Source of the DNA: Hyphomicrobium_A sp963726795
GTDB taxonomy: Bacteria; Pseudomonadota; Alphaproteobacteria; Rhizobiales; Hyphomicrobiaceae
NCBI GenBank assembly: GCA_963726795.1
Contig: CAVSDD010000003.1
Location: 731,809 to 795,808, forward strand
Length of the DNA stretch: 64,000 nt
Reading direction: 5' to 3'
The notes under the pieces were generated by a model that saw only the letters and a list, made by a program, of their open reading frames with translations, did not search any database and was not told the origin of the DNA. Shown in pieces: positions 45,220 to 55,735 of this stretch (the stretch's first letter is position 1; every line of letters begins with the position of its first letter). The position numbers and the translations under genes were made by a program.

Positions 45220-46185
45220 ATGGCGCGCACGAAGATCGCCTTGGTCGGCGGAGGTATGATCGGAGGCACGCTCGCGCACCTCATCGGCCTCAAGGAGCTG
45301 GGCGACGTCGTCGTCTTCGACATCGCGGAAGGGCTGCCCCAGGGCAAGGCGCTCGACATCGCGCAGTCGGGCTCGGTCGAGGGTTTCGACTGCCACTTCA
45401 AGGGCACCAACGCCTACGCCGACATCGAGGGCGCGGACGTGTGCATCGTGACCGCGGGCGTGCCGCGCAAGCCGGGCATGAGCCGCGACGACCTCATCGG
45501 CATCAACATCAAGGTGATGGAGCAGGTTGGCGCCGGCATCAAGAAATATGCCCCCTCCGCGTTCGTGATCTGCATTACCAACCCGCTCGACGCCATGGTG
45601 TGGGCGCTGCAGAAGGCCTCTGGCCTGCCGCGCAACATGGTCGTCGGCATGGCCGGCGTGCTCGACACCGCGCGCTTCCGCTATTTCCTCGCTTCCGAGC
45701 TCGGCATCTCGGTTGAGGACGTCTCGGCCTTCGTGCTCGGCGGCCACGGCGACGACATGGTGCCACTCGTGCGCTATTCGACCATCGCCGGCATCCCGTT
45801 GCCCGACGTCGTGCGCATGGGCTGGATGCGCCAGGAGCGGCTCGACGAGATCGTCGAGCGCACGCGCAAGGGCGGCGGCGAGATCGTGGCGCTGCTGAAG
45901 ACGGGCTCTGCCTACTACGCGCCGGCGTCCTCGGCACTGGAGATGACCGACAGCTACCTCAAGGACAAAAAGCGCATCCTGCCGTGCGCCGCCTACCTCA
46001 ACGGCGAGTACGGCGTAAAGGGCCTTTACGTCGGCGTGCCGGTGATCATCGGCGCCGGCGGCGCGGAGCGCATCGTCGAGATCGACCTCAACGCGGCCGA
46101 GCGCAACATGTTCATCAAGTCGGTCGAGTCGGTGAAGGGTCTGGTCGACGCCTGCACCAAGATCGCACCGCAGCTCGGCGCATAA
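45220..46185 (+). CDS. mdh: Malate dehydrogenase
   Basis: This 321-residue NAD-dependent enzyme of the LDH-like type oxidises malate to oxaloacetate. It shows the nucleotide fold KIALVGGGMIGGTLAHLIG, VTAGVPRKPGMSRDDL, CITNPLDAMVWALQKASG, the catalytic His in LGGHGDDMVPLVRY, and the family end. The ATG lies behind a gggagcgggga-type site. It leads the mdh-sucCDAB-lpd gene cluster. Confidence 0.96.
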   Translation: MARTKIALVGGGMIGGTLAHLIGLKELGDVVVFDIAEGLPQGKALDIAQSGSVEGFDCHFKGTNAYADIEGADVCIVTAGVPRKPGMSRDDLIGINIKVMEQVGAGIKKYAPSAFVICITNPLDAMVWALQKASGLPRNMVVGMAGVLDTARFRYFLASELGISVEDVSAFVLGGHGDDMVPLVRYSTIAGIPLPDVVRMGWMRQERLDEIVERTRKGGGEIVALLKTGSAYYAPASSALEMTDSYLKDKKRILPCAAYLNGEYGVKGLYVGVPVIIGAGGAERIVEIDLNAAERNMFIKSVESVKGLVDACTKIAPQLGA

Positions 46186-46235
46186 GCGCCGGCTCCGGGA
46201 CGTCAGTTTGGTTTTGCGCGTAGCGAGGGCGTTGC

Positions 46236-47435
46236 ATGAACATCCACGAGTACCAGGCAAAAGAGCTGCTCCGGCAATTCGGCGTACCGACCCCGCGCGG
46301 CATGGCGGCGTTCTCTGCGCGCGAGGCGGCGGAAGCCGTGCAGCAGCTCTCCGGCCCGATGTTCGTCGTCAAGGCGCAGATCCATGCGGGCGGCCGCGGC
46401 AAGGGCAAGTTCAAGGAGGCCTCGGCCGGCGAGAAGGGCGGCGTGCGGCTCGCCAAGACCAGGGACGAGGTTCGCTCCTTCGCCGAGCAGATGCTGGGCA
46501 AGACGCTCGTCACCAAGCAGACGGGCCCCGACGGTCGCGTCGTCAACCGCGTGTTCGTGTCGGAGGCCGCCGAGATCGCGCGCGAGCTCTATCTGTCCGC
46601 GCTCGTCGACCGTACGACCTCGCGGGTCGCCTTCATCGCCAGCAAGGCCGGTGGCGTGAACATCGAGGAGGTGGCGGCGGAGACGCCCGACAAGATCGTC
46701 TCGGTCTCAATCGACCCGGCGTCGGGCTACGAGGCGTTCCACGGCCGCAAGATCGCGTTTGCGCTAGGGCTCTCCGGCAAACAGGTGTCGGCCTGCGTGA
46801 AACTCGTCGGCGATATCTACCGGCTGGTGCTGGCCAAGGACGTGAGCCTGTTGGAGATCAATCCGCTGGTGGTGACGCCCGACGGCTCGCTCACCTGCCT
46901 AGACGCCAAGATGAGCTTCGATTCGAACGCGCTCTACCGCCACCCCGACATCGTCGAGATGCGCGATCTCGGCGAGGAGGACCCCATGGAGGTCGAGGCC
47001 TCCAAGCACGACCTTTCGTACGTGAAGCTCGACGGCACCATCGGCTGTATGGTCAACGGCGCCGGCCTCGCCATGGCGACCATGGACATCATCAAGCTCT
47101 ATGGCATGGAGCCGGCGAACTTCCTCGACGTCGGCGGCGGCGCCTCTAAGGAGCGCGTGCAGGCCGCGTTCAAGATCATCCTCTCCGACCCGGCCGTGAA
47201 GGGCATCCTGGTCAACATCTTCGGCGGCATCATGCGTTGCGACATCATCGCGGACGGCGTAGTGGCGGCGGCGCGCGAGATGGCGATCCGCGTTCCGCTC
47301 GTCGTTAGGCTCGAGGGCACCAACGTCGAGCTCGGCAAGAAGATCTTGAACGAGAGCGGCTTGAAGATCGTGCCGGCCGACAACCTCGGCGATGCGGCGG
47401 AGAAGATCACCGACGCGGTCAAGAAGGCAGCCTAA
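46236..47435 (+). CDS. sucC: Succinyl-CoA synthetase beta subunit (ADP-forming)
   Basis: This 399-residue ATP-grasp subunit starts MNIHEYQAKELLRQFGVPTP, the invariant SucC opening, followed by VVKAQIHAGGRGKGKFKEA, LLEINPLVVTPDGSLTCLDAK and FLDVGGGASKERVQAAFKII. With SucD it makes ATP or GTP from succinyl-CoA. It is intact, in contrast to the following sucD. The gap to sucD is 148 bases. Confidence 0.96.
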   Translation: MNIHEYQAKELLRQFGVPTPRGMAAFSAREAAEAVQQLSGPMFVVKAQIHAGGRGKGKFKEASAGEKGGVRLAKTRDEVRSFAEQMLGKTLVTKQTGPDGRVVNRVFVSEAAEIARELYLSALVDRTTSRVAFIASKAGGVNIEEVAAETPDKIVSVSIDPASGYEAFHGRKIAFALGLSGKQVSACVKLVGDIYRLVLAKDVSLLEINPLVVTPDGSLTCLDAKMSFDSNALYRHPDIVEMRDLGEEDPMEVEASKHDLSYVKLDGTIGCMVNGAGLAMATMDIIKLYGMEPANFLDVGGGASKERVQAAFKIILSDPAVKGILVNIFGGIMRCDIIADGVVAAAREMAIRVPLVVRLEGTNVELGKKILNESGLKIVPADNLGDAAEKITDAVKKAA

Positions 47436-47583
47436 TTTTGCGGTCGTCGAAGCCGCTCGGCGCCCAATAGATCGCCAGTTTGCAGGTGAGCCGCCGTTTT
47501 TCGCCGGCTCGACCTATTCTCTGTCTTGATGCAGTGCAAAAAAGGCTCCAAGAGTTGGGCCGTCAAGGGCAGCGGGCAGCGTA

Positions 47584-48515
47584 ATGGCCATCCTCGTCGA
47601 CAAGTCCACCAAGGTGATCTGCCAGGGCATCACCGGCAGCCAGGGCACGTTCCACACCAAGCAGGCGAAGGCCTACGGCACCAAGATCGTCGGCGGCGTG
47701 ACGCCCGGCAAGGGCGGCGCCAAGCACCCCGATGCCAGAGCTCGCCGACGTGCCGCTGTTCGACACCGTGGCCCGAGGCCAAGGCCACGACCGGCGCCGA
47801 CGCCACCGCGATCTACGTGCCGCCGCCATTCGCGGCCGATGCCATCCTCGAGGCCATCGACGCCGGGATCGCGCTGATCGTCTGCATCACCGAGGGCATC
47901 CCGGTGCTCGACATGGTCAAGGTGAAGCGCGCGCTCGACGGCTCGATTTCGCGGCTCATCGGGCCGAACTGCCCGGGCGTACTGACGCCTGACGCGTGCA
48001 AGATCGGCATCATGCCGGGCAACATCTTCAAGCCGGGGCGCGTCGGCATCGTCTCGCGCTCGGGCACGCTGACCTACGAGGCGGTGAAGCAGACGTCGGA
48101 CGCCGGGCTCGGCCAGTCGACCGCCGTCGGCATCGGCGGCGATCCGGTCAAGGGCACCGAGTTCATCGACGTGCTGGAGCTGTTCTTAGCTGACCCCGAG
48201 ACCAATTCCATCATCATGATCGGCGAGATCGGCGGCTCGGCCGAGGAGGACGCCGCCGACTTCATCAAGCGTGAGGCCAAGCGCGGCGCAGAGCCAAGCC
48301 GATGGCCGGGTTCATCGCGGGCGTCACCGCGCCGCCGGGCCGTCGCATGGGCCATGCCGGCGCCATCATTTCCGGCGGCAAGGGCAAGGCCGAAGACAAG
48401 CTCGATGCCATGCGCTCCGCCGGCATCGCGATCGCCGACGAGCCCGGCCTCGTTGGGGACGACGCTGATGGACGTCCTAAAAGGGCGAACTCGTCATGCC
48501 AAAGTGGCCAAGTAG
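47584..48515 (+). pseudogene. sucD: Succinyl-CoA synthetase alpha subunit, broken by four frameshifts
   Basis: The product should bind CoA and carry the phospho-His. The coding signal moves through frames: AILVDKSTKVICQGITGSQG (start), then PELADVPLFDTVA from about 47734, ATTGADATAIYVPPPFAADA from about 47772, RAKPMAGFIAGVTAPPGRRM from about 48287, and SPASLGTTLMDVLKG from about 48440. Each piece fits SucD closely, and the active-site region GHAGAIISGGKGKAEDK is intact. Three breaks look like one-base gains and one like a loss. Pseudogene or sequence error cannot be separated here; error is favoured because the flanks are so well conserved. Confidence 0.85.
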
Positions 48516-48627
48516 GCGTATGCTGCGGCGCACACTAAGTATTGGATGATCACCGGCAGCCCGGTCGCGGCCTGAGCCGACAGTGCTTGCTCGTCGCAAT
48601 TCTTTGCGTTGAGGCACAGATACTTTC

Positions 48628-51593
48628 ATGTCCCGCCAACCGCTCAATGATCAATTCCTGCGGACCTCCTTCCTGAGCGGCGCCAATGCCGCCTACGTCG
48701 AGGAGATGCAGGCCCAGTACGAGCGCAACCCCGGCTCGGTGAGCGACGAGTGGCGGCACTTCTTCGAGAGCCTCAACGAGGAGCGCGAGAAGGTTCCCGG
48801 CGACGGGCGCGGTCCGAGCTGGGGCGTGCGCCAGCTCGAGACGGAGCAACGGCGAGCTCGTCGCGGCGCTCACCGGCGACTATGGCGCCGAGGAGCGCAG
48901 CCTGCGCGACAACATGCAGGCGCGCGCGCATATGCTGGGCTTCGAGATGTCGCCGGCCGCCTCATTGCGGGCGACGCAGGATTCCATCCGCGCGCTGATG
49001 CTGATCCGCGCCTATCGCGTCATGGGCCACCTCGCGGCCGACCTCGATCCCCTGGGCCTCGCCGACCGCAAGGTGCACCGGGAGTTAAAGCCCGAGACCT
49101 ATGGCTTCACGGACGCCGACCTCGACCGGCCGATCTTCATCGACCGCATGCTCGGCCTCGAGACGGCGACCATGCGGCAGATTTTGCGCATTCTGCGCCG
49201 CACCTACTGCCGGCATATCGGCGTGCAGTTCATGCACATCACGAGCGCCCGCCCAGAAGGCGTGGATCCAGGACCGCATCGAGGGCGAGGAAAAAGACAT
49301 CCGCTTCACGCCCGAGGGGCGGCGCGCCATCCTCAACAAGCTCATGGAAACGGAGACGTTCGAGAAGTTCTGCGAGGTCAAGTACACCGGCACCAAGCGC
49401 TTCGGCATCGACGGCGCGGAAGCAATGGTGCCGGCGCTGGAGCAGATCATCAAGCGCGGCGGCCAGCTCGGCGTCAAAGACATCGTCATCGGCATGGCGC
49501 ATCGCGGGCGCCTGAACATTCTCGCCAACGTGATGGAAAAGCCGTTCCGCGCCATCTTCAACGAGTTCAAGGGCGGCTCGTTCAAGCCCGACGACGTCGA
49601 GGGCTCGGGCGACGTGAAGTACCACCTCGGCGCGTCGTCCGACCGCGCGTTCGACGGCAACAACGTGCATCTGTCGCTGACCGCCAACCCGTCGCACCTC
49701 GAGATCGTCGATCCCGTGGTGCTGGGCAAGGTGCGCGCCAAGCAGGACCAGCTCGGGTGCGCGCCGGGCGAGCGCACGCCGGTGTTGCCGCTGCTGATCC
49801 ACGGCGATGCGGCGTTCGCCGGGCAGGGCGTGGTGGCGGAATGCTTCGGTCTCTCGGGCCTCAAGGGTCACCGCACCGGCGGATCGATCCACTTCATCAT
49901 CAACAACCAGATCGGCTTTACGACGAACCCGCGCCACTCGCGCTCCTCGCCCTACTGCTCGGACGTGGCCAAGATCATCGAGGCGCCGATCTTCCACGTG
50001 AACGGCGACAACCCGGAGGCGGTGGTGCACGTCGCCAAGATCGCGACCGAGTTCCGCCAGAAGTTCCAGAAGCCCGTCGTCATCGACATGTTCTGCTACC
50101 GGCGCTACGGCCACAACGAGGCCGACGAGCCGATGTTCACGCAGCCGTTGATGTACAAGACGATCAAGTCGCACCCGACCGTGATCGAGATCTATTCCAA
50201 GCGCCTCGCCGAGGAAGGCGTGGTGACGGCGCAGGAATCGGAGCGCATGAAGTCCGGCTTCCGCGCGCAGCTGGAGAACGAGTTCACCGCCGCTGACGCC
50301 TTCCGGCCCAACAAGGCGGACTGGCTCGACGGCCGCTGGACGGGCATGGGTTTCGCCGAGGACGATGCCCGCCGCGGGGAGACCGGCGTCGATATCGAGC
50401 GGCTCAAGATCATCGGCCGGCGCATCACCAGCATCCCGCCCGACTTCAACGCGCACAAGACTATCCGCCGTCTGCTCGACCGCCGCCGCGAGATGGTGGA
50501 GACGGGCGAGGGCATCGACTGGTCGATGGGAGAGCACCTGGCGCTGGGCTCGCTGTTGAACGAAGGTTTCCCCGTGCGCCTCTCCGGCCAGGACTCAGAG
50601 CGCGGCACCTTCTCGCAGCGCCACTCGGTGCTGATCGACCAGGAGACGGAGCGGCGCTGGACGCCCTTGAAGCACGTCGCCAACGACCAGGCACACTTCG
50701 AGGTCATCAACTCGATGCTGTCGGAGGAGGCGGTGCTCGGCTTCGAGTATGGCTATTCGCTGGCCGAGCCGAACGCGCTCGTCATGTGGGAGGCGCAATT
50801 CGGCGATTTCGCCAATGGCGCGCAGGTGGTGTTCGACCAGTTCATCTCGTCGGGCGAGCGCAAGTGGCTGCGCATGTCGGCGCTCGTGTGCCTCTTACCG
50901 CACGGCTACGAGGGCCAGGGGCCCGAGCACTCCTCGGCACGGCTGGAACGCTTCCTGCAGCTGTGCGCGGAGGACAACTGGCAGGTCGCCAACTGCACCA
51001 CGCCCGCCAACTACTTCCACATCCTGCGCCGTCAGCTGCATCGCAAGTTCCGCAAGCCGCTGATCCTGATGACGCCGAAATCGCTGCTGCGCCACAAGCG
51101 CGTGACCTCGCGCCTCGACGAGATGGGTCCCGGCACGACGTTCCATCGCCTCTTGTGGGACGACGCCGAGCACAAGCCGGACGAGAAGATCAAGCTCGTG
51201 GCGGATGAAAAGATCCGCCGCGTGGTGCTGTGCAGCGGCAAGGTCTACTACGACCTCTACGAGGCGCGCGAAGCTGCCGGCATCGACGACGTGTACCTCC
51301 TGCGCATCGAGCAGCTCTACCCGTTCCCGGCGCGCGCGCTGATGCACGAGCTTTCCCGCTTCAAGAATGCTGCCATGGTGTGGTGCCAGGAGGAGCCCAA
51401 GAACATGGGCGCCTGGAGCTTCATCGAGCCCAATCTGGAGTGGGTGCTGGAGCGCATCGAGGCGCGCGTGCGCCGGCCGGCCTACGCCGGACGCGCGGCA
51501 ACGGCCGCCACGGCAACCGGCCAATTGTCGAAGCACCTGAATGAGCAGAAGGCATTGGTCGACGAGGCGCTCAAGGGTTCCGACGGCGCTTGA
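48628..51593 (+). pseudogene. sucA: 2-oxoglutarate dehydrogenase E1 component, two frameshifts near the 5' end
   Basis: This thiamine-diphosphate enzyme decarboxylates 2-oxoglutarate and hands succinyl groups to SucB. The opening NDQFLRTSFLSGANAAYVEE is in one frame. From about 48842 the signal continues in the next frame (NGELVAALTGDYGAEERSLR), and from about 49247 in the third (PAQKAWIQDRIEGEEKDIRF), which runs intact to the end (including HLSLTANPSHLEIVDPVVLG and CQEEPKNMGAW). Corrected length would be about 987 residues, normal for the family. Both breaks look like one-base gains, so sequence error is as likely as loss of function. Confidence 0.88.
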
Positions 51594-51633
51594 AGATAGG
51601 CCGAGCGATCCTGCGCGGCGAGGTGAGGACGAG

Positions 51634-52935
51634 ATGGCGACCGAAATTCGCGTGCCGGCCCTGGGCGAGAGCGTGACCGAGGCGATCGTCGGCAAGTGGC
51701 TCAAGGCTGCAGGCGACAGCGTCAGCGTCGACGAGCCCCTCGTCGAGCTCGAGACCGACAAGGTGACGGTCGAGGTGAATGCGCCGGCGTCGGGCGTGCT
51801 GGGCGAGATCAAGGCGGCGGAAGGCACGACGGTTGCCGTCGGCGCGCTGCTGGGCGCCATCGGCAACGGCACCGCGGCTGCGTCCCCGAAGCCGGCTCAG
51901 GCAGCGCCCTCGCTGGCTCCTGTGCCTCCGCCGAAGGCGGCTGCTCCCGCCGCTACCGAGAAATCGAACGGCGAAATGCCGCCGAGCCCCGCCGCGCGCA
52001 AGAAGCTCGCCGAAGCTGGCATCGATGCCGCCACGATCGCGGGCTCGGGCAAGCGCGGACAGATCCTGAAGGAGGATGTGCCCGCCGCTGCGCCGGCACC
52101 CGCCGCCAAGGCGCACGACGAGGACGACGAGCCCGCCGAGCCGGCTCTGGCTCCACGGGCCCCCGCGTTCTCAGGTGCGATGCCGGTGCCCGTGCCGGCC
52201 CACAGCCTTCGCCTCCCCGCCGCCGCCATCGATGCCGCGCGCGAGGAGCGCGTGCGCATGACCAAGCTGCGCCAGACCATCGCGCAGCGCCTGAAGGACG
52301 CGCAAAACACCGCCGCCATCCTGACGACGTTCAACGACGTGGACATGAGCGCGGTGATGAAGCTCAGGTCCGAGTTCAAGGAGCGGTTCGAGAAGCGCCA
52401 CGGCGTGAAGCTCGGCTTCATGGGCTTCTTTGTGAAGGCGTGCCTGCAGGCGCTGAAGGAGATTCCCTCGGTCAACGGCGAGATCGACGGCGACGAGATC
52501 GTGTTCAAGAATTACTACCACATCGGCGTCGCCGTCGGCACCGAGCGCGGGCTCGTGGTGCCGGTGATCCGCGAAGCCGACCGCATGGGCCTCGCCGAGA
52601 TTGAGGCGCAGATCACCGACTACGGCAAGCGCGCGCGCGAGGGCAAGCTCAACATCGCCGATATGCAGGGCGGCACCTTCACCATTACCAACGGCGGCGT
52701 GTACGGCTCGCTGTTGTCGACGCCCATCCTCAATGCACCGCAGTCGGCAATTCTGGGCATGCACCGCATCGAGGACCGCCCGGTGGTGCGCGATGGCCAG
52801 GTGGTGGCGCGGCCGATGATGTACCTGGCGCTGAGCTACGATCACCGTATCGTCGACGGCAAGGAGGCGGTCGCCTTCCTTGTGCGTGTCAAGGAGTGTC
52901 TCGAAGAGCCGCAACGGTTTATCTTGGAGCTCTAA
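51634..52935 (+). CDS. sucB: 2-oxoglutarate dehydrogenase E2, dihydrolipoyl succinyltransferase
   Basis: This 433-residue protein has a lipoyl domain (residues 1-75, modified Lys in LETDKVTVEVNAP), an Ala/Pro linker, an E3-binding domain (PPSPAARKKLAEAGIDAATI), a second linker, and the catalytic domain (about 215-433) with LSYDHRIVDGKEAV carrying the active-site His. The opening ATEIRVPALGESVTEAIVGKW is that of SucB. The ATG at 51634 lies 40 bases after the sucA stop. Confidence 0.95.
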   Translation: MATEIRVPALGESVTEAIVGKWLKAAGDSVSVDEPLVELETDKVTVEVNAPASGVLGEIKAAEGTTVAVGALLGAIGNGTAAASPKPAQAAPSLAPVPPPKAAAPAATEKSNGEMPPSPAARKKLAEAGIDAATIAGSGKRGQILKEDVPAAAPAPAAKAHDEDDEPAEPALAPRAPAFSGAMPVPVPAHSLRLPAAAIDAAREERVRMTKLRQTIAQRLKDAQNTAAILTTFNDVDMSAVMKLRSEFKERFEKRHGVKLGFMGFFVKACLQALKEIPSVNGEIDGDEIVFKNYYHIGVAVGTERGLVVPVIREADRMGLAEIEAQITDYGKRAREGKLNIADMQGGTFTITNGGVYGSLLSTPILNAPQSAILGMHRIEDRPVVRDGQVVARPMMYLALSYDHRIVDGKEAVAFLVRVKECLEEPQRFILEL

Positions 52936-52965
52936 GGGCAGGAGCAACCTGCAGGAGCTCGAGAA

Positions 52966-53388
52966 ATGCCGGAGGCAGCCATATCAGCGGCAATCGAGGT
53001 TTATCTCACGGTGAGCAATGGCCTCGAGGCCATTGAGTTCTACAAGCGGGCCTTCGGGGCGCAGGTTGTGTACCAGGAGCTGACCGAGGATAGGCAGCGG
53101 GTGATGCACGCCTCGCTGGTGGCCTTTGGCGGGCACTTTATGCTGTCGGATCACTTTCCCCAGTACATAACGGATGTCGCGCCGCGGGCTGCCGAGGCCC
53201 AAGGCAGCGTCGCCCTGCAGATCAACCTGCAGAGCCCGCAGGAGGTCGATGCCGCGCTCGCTCGCGCGGCTGCCGCCGGCGCCACCGTCACCATGCCCGC
53301 GACGGACACGTTCTGGGTCATGCGCTACGGCCGCCTGAAGGACCCCTACGGCTACGTGTGGGCTCTCAGCGCTCCCCTCCCGCTTTAG
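52966..53388 (+). CDS. VOC family protein (PhnB/glyoxalase-like)
   Basis: This 140-residue protein resembles the PhnB/YdhR-type branch of the vicinal oxygen chelate fold: IEVYLTVSNGLEAIEFYKRA, HASLVAFGGHFMLSD and the end RYGRLKDPYGYVWALS. The usual activity is unknown. It lies between sucB (30 bases) and lpd (20 bases) on the same strand, so it is expected to be part of the operon, although no link to 2-oxoglutarate dehydrogenase is established. Confidence 0.85.
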   Translation: MPEAAISAAIEVYLTVSNGLEAIEFYKRAFGAQVVYQELTEDRQRVMHASLVAFGGHFMLSDHFPQYITDVAPRAAEAQGSVALQINLQSPQEVDAALARAAAAGATVTMPATDTFWVMRYGRLKDPYGYVWALSAPLPL

Positions 53389-53408
53389 ATCAGCAAAGGA
53401 TCAGACCG

Positions 53409-54812
53409 TTGAGCGCCTACGATCTCATCGTCATCGGAACCGGACCCGGCGGCTACGTGTGCGCCATCCGCGCAAGCCAGCTCGGCATGAAGGTCGGCGT
53501 CGTCGAGAAGCGTGCAACGCACGGCGGCACCTGCCTCAACGTCGGCTGCATCCCGTCGAAGGCGCTGCTGCATGCCTCCGAGCTCTACGACGAGGCGCGC
53601 CATTCGTTCGCCGCGATGGGGATCGAGACCGAGACGGAGCTTAATCTTGCGAAGATGATGGCCTTCAAGGACGAGGGCGTGAAGGGCAACGTCGACGGCG
53701 TGGCGTTCCTGTTGCGCAAGAACAAGATCGACCATTTCCACGGCACCGGCCGCGTGCTCGGCGGCGGTAAGGTCGAGGTGACGTTCATCAACGGCGACAC
53801 GCAGACGATCGAGACCAAGGCTGCGGTCATCGCCACGGGCTCGGAGCCGGCGCAGCTTCCCGGCATCGAGATCGACGAGAAAGCCGTTGTCTCCTCCACC
53901 GGCGCGCTGTCGCTGGATACAGCGCCCAAGCGGTTGCTCGTCATCGGCGCTGGCATCATCGGGCTGGAGCTGGGCTCGGTGTGGCGGCGGCTCGGCTCGG
54001 AGGTCACCGTCGTCGAGTTCCTCGACCGCATTTTGCCCGGGCTCGATGCCGAGGTTGCACGGCAGATGCAGAAGATCCTGACCAAGCAGGGCCTCGCCTT
54101 CCAGCTCGGCCGCAAGGTGACGCACGTCGACGAGAAGACAACCGGCTTGCTGAAGGTCACGACCGAGCCGGCGGCCGGCGGCGCGCCAGAGACGATCGAG
54201 GCGGACGTCGTGCTCGTAGCAATCGGCCGCGTGCCCTACACCAAGGGGCTAAAACTAGCGGAGGCCGGCGTCGCACTCGACAACCGCGGGCGCGTCATCG
54301 TGGACGAGCGGTTCGAGACCAACGTCCCTGGCGTCTATGCCATCGGCGACGTGATCGCGGGGCCCATGCTCGCGCACAAGGCCGAGGACGAGGGAGTCGC
54401 GCTGGCCGAGATTCTCGCCGGGCAAGCTGGCCACGTGAACCACGACGTGATCCCTAACGTGGTCTACACGGCGCCCGAAATCGCGAGCGTCGGCAAGACG
54501 GAGGAGGAGCTGAAGGCTGCGGGCGTCGCCTACAAGAGCGGCAAGTTCCCCTTCACCGCCAACGGCCGCGCCAAGGCCAACCACGCGACCGATGGCTTCG
54601 TGAAGATCCTGGCCGATGCGGCGACCGACCGCGTGCTCGGCGTGCACATCGTCTCGGCGAACGCCAGCGAGATGATCGCGGAGGCGGCCGTGCTCATGGA
54701 GTTCGGCGGCTCGGCGGAGGATCTGGCGCGCACCTGCCACGCGCATCCCACTCTGACCGAGGCGGTGAAGGAAGCCGCGATGGCGGTCGACAAGCGCGCG
54801 ATCCACCTGTGA
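53409..54812 (+). CDS. lpd: Dihydrolipoamide dehydrogenase (E3)
   Basis: This 467-residue flavoprotein reoxidises lipoyl groups of SucB. It has the FAD fold DLIVIGTGPGGYVCAIRA, the redox disulfide in GGTCLNVGCIPSKALLHA, the NAD fold VIGAGIIGLELGSVWRRLG, and the catalytic His in CHAHPTLTEAVKEA. The TTG at 53409 is the likely start (MSAYDLIVIG), preceded by aaaggatcag. It is the last gene of the cluster; a truncated integrase gene follows on the other strand. Confidence 0.95.
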   Translation: MSAYDLIVIGTGPGGYVCAIRASQLGMKVGVVEKRATHGGTCLNVGCIPSKALLHASELYDEARHSFAAMGIETETELNLAKMMAFKDEGVKGNVDGVAFLLRKNKIDHFHGTGRVLGGGKVEVTFINGDTQTIETKAAVIATGSEPAQLPGIEIDEKAVVSSTGALSLDTAPKRLLVIGAGIIGLELGSVWRRLGSEVTVVEFLDRILPGLDAEVARQMQKILTKQGLAFQLGRKVTHVDEKTTGLLKVTTEPAAGGAPETIEADVVLVAIGRVPYTKGLKLAEAGVALDNRGRVIVDERFETNVPGVYAIGDVIAGPMLAHKAEDEGVALAEILAGQAGHVNHDVIPNVVYTAPEIASVGKTEEELKAAGVAYKSGKFPFTANGRAKANHATDGFVKILADAATDRVLGVHIVSANASEMIAEAAVLMEFGGSAEDLARTCHAHPTLTEAVKEAAMAVDKRAIHL

Positions 54813-54856
54813 GCGGGGGAAGTTGCTACGCAAGGTCTCGAATGGGCGAAATGGCG

Positions 54857-55735
54857 TTATTGAAGGTTCTCGCGCAGAATGGGCCCTAACGGAATCTCGC
54901 GCATTCCGGCGATGGTCTTCGGCATTTCAAAGATCTCTCCATTGCGCTCCTGCATGCGGCGTATGGAGAGAACGTTCCGTTCGAGATCGACATCGCTCCA
55001 CATCAAGGCCAGCTGTTCACAAGACCTTGCTCCCGTAAGAAACCCGAATGCGTAATACAGCCCGAGGGGGTCCCTCTGCGCTTCCGCTAGCAACGTGCCC
55101 ACCTGAGCAACGGTGAGAATGGGGCGCTTGGGCTTAGGCCGACCGCGACCGAGCTTGGTCGGCATCGGTGGAGGCCTGACGCCGAAATCCTCCGCCGCGA
55201 GAGCCAAGGCGGCGCGAAGGTAGGTCTTGCATACTCCTGCCGTGCGCGATCCCACCTCAGCCAAGACCAGCCGGTGCCACCGCCTAATGTCGCCGGTGGT
55301 CAAATCGGTGATCTTGATCAAGCCCAACGCATCGACGAAATGGGTGCCCTCTGGTTTCGTGCCATTTGCTCGATAGCAACCACGCTCGGCCGGCGTGCCA
55401 ATGAGGAGGGGACCCACGACATTGTTGCTGGAAAGTCGGCGGTAGGTCTCCCAGGTCGGCGGCTTCACTTCGGACTTGCGGTTTTCCAGCCAGTGCTCGA
55501 TCGCGCCGGCCACCGTCATGTTGCTGCGCTCGTCCCGGTAGCTGTTCGCTGCAATCGCGGCGAGTATGGCATCCCGCTTTGCAATTGCTTCCCGTTGCGA
55601 CCGGAAGAAGAGCTGTCGCCGCTTGCCTGTCCGAGGGTCGCGATAGTTGAGGACGTATCGCTGGTGTTTGACGGTAAGTCCGCTGGTTAGAACCCGCTTG
55701 CGTTCGCGCCGGGTGATCGAAGTCCGAACGGTCAT
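54857..55735 (-). pseudogene. Tyrosine recombinase (phage-type integrase), C-terminally truncated
   Basis: This 292-residue protein has an N-terminal arm-binding part (YVLNYRDPRTGKRRQLFFRS), a core-binding SAM-like domain (about 70-190) and the first part of the catalytic domain: the Arg box in FGFLTGARSCEQLALMWSDV and the Lys region MPKTIAGMREIPLGP. The later H-x-x-R block and the nucleophilic Tyr are missing, because the frame ends 45 bases from the lpd stop. Complete relatives are about 100 residues longer, so it should be unable to recombine. It marks a past insertion next to lpd. Confidence 0.8.

Noticed and set aside
47584..49260. Programmed frameshifting in sucD/sucA
   Set aside because: Six shifts with no slippery heptamers or shared context, and mostly single-base gains; error or decay explains them better.
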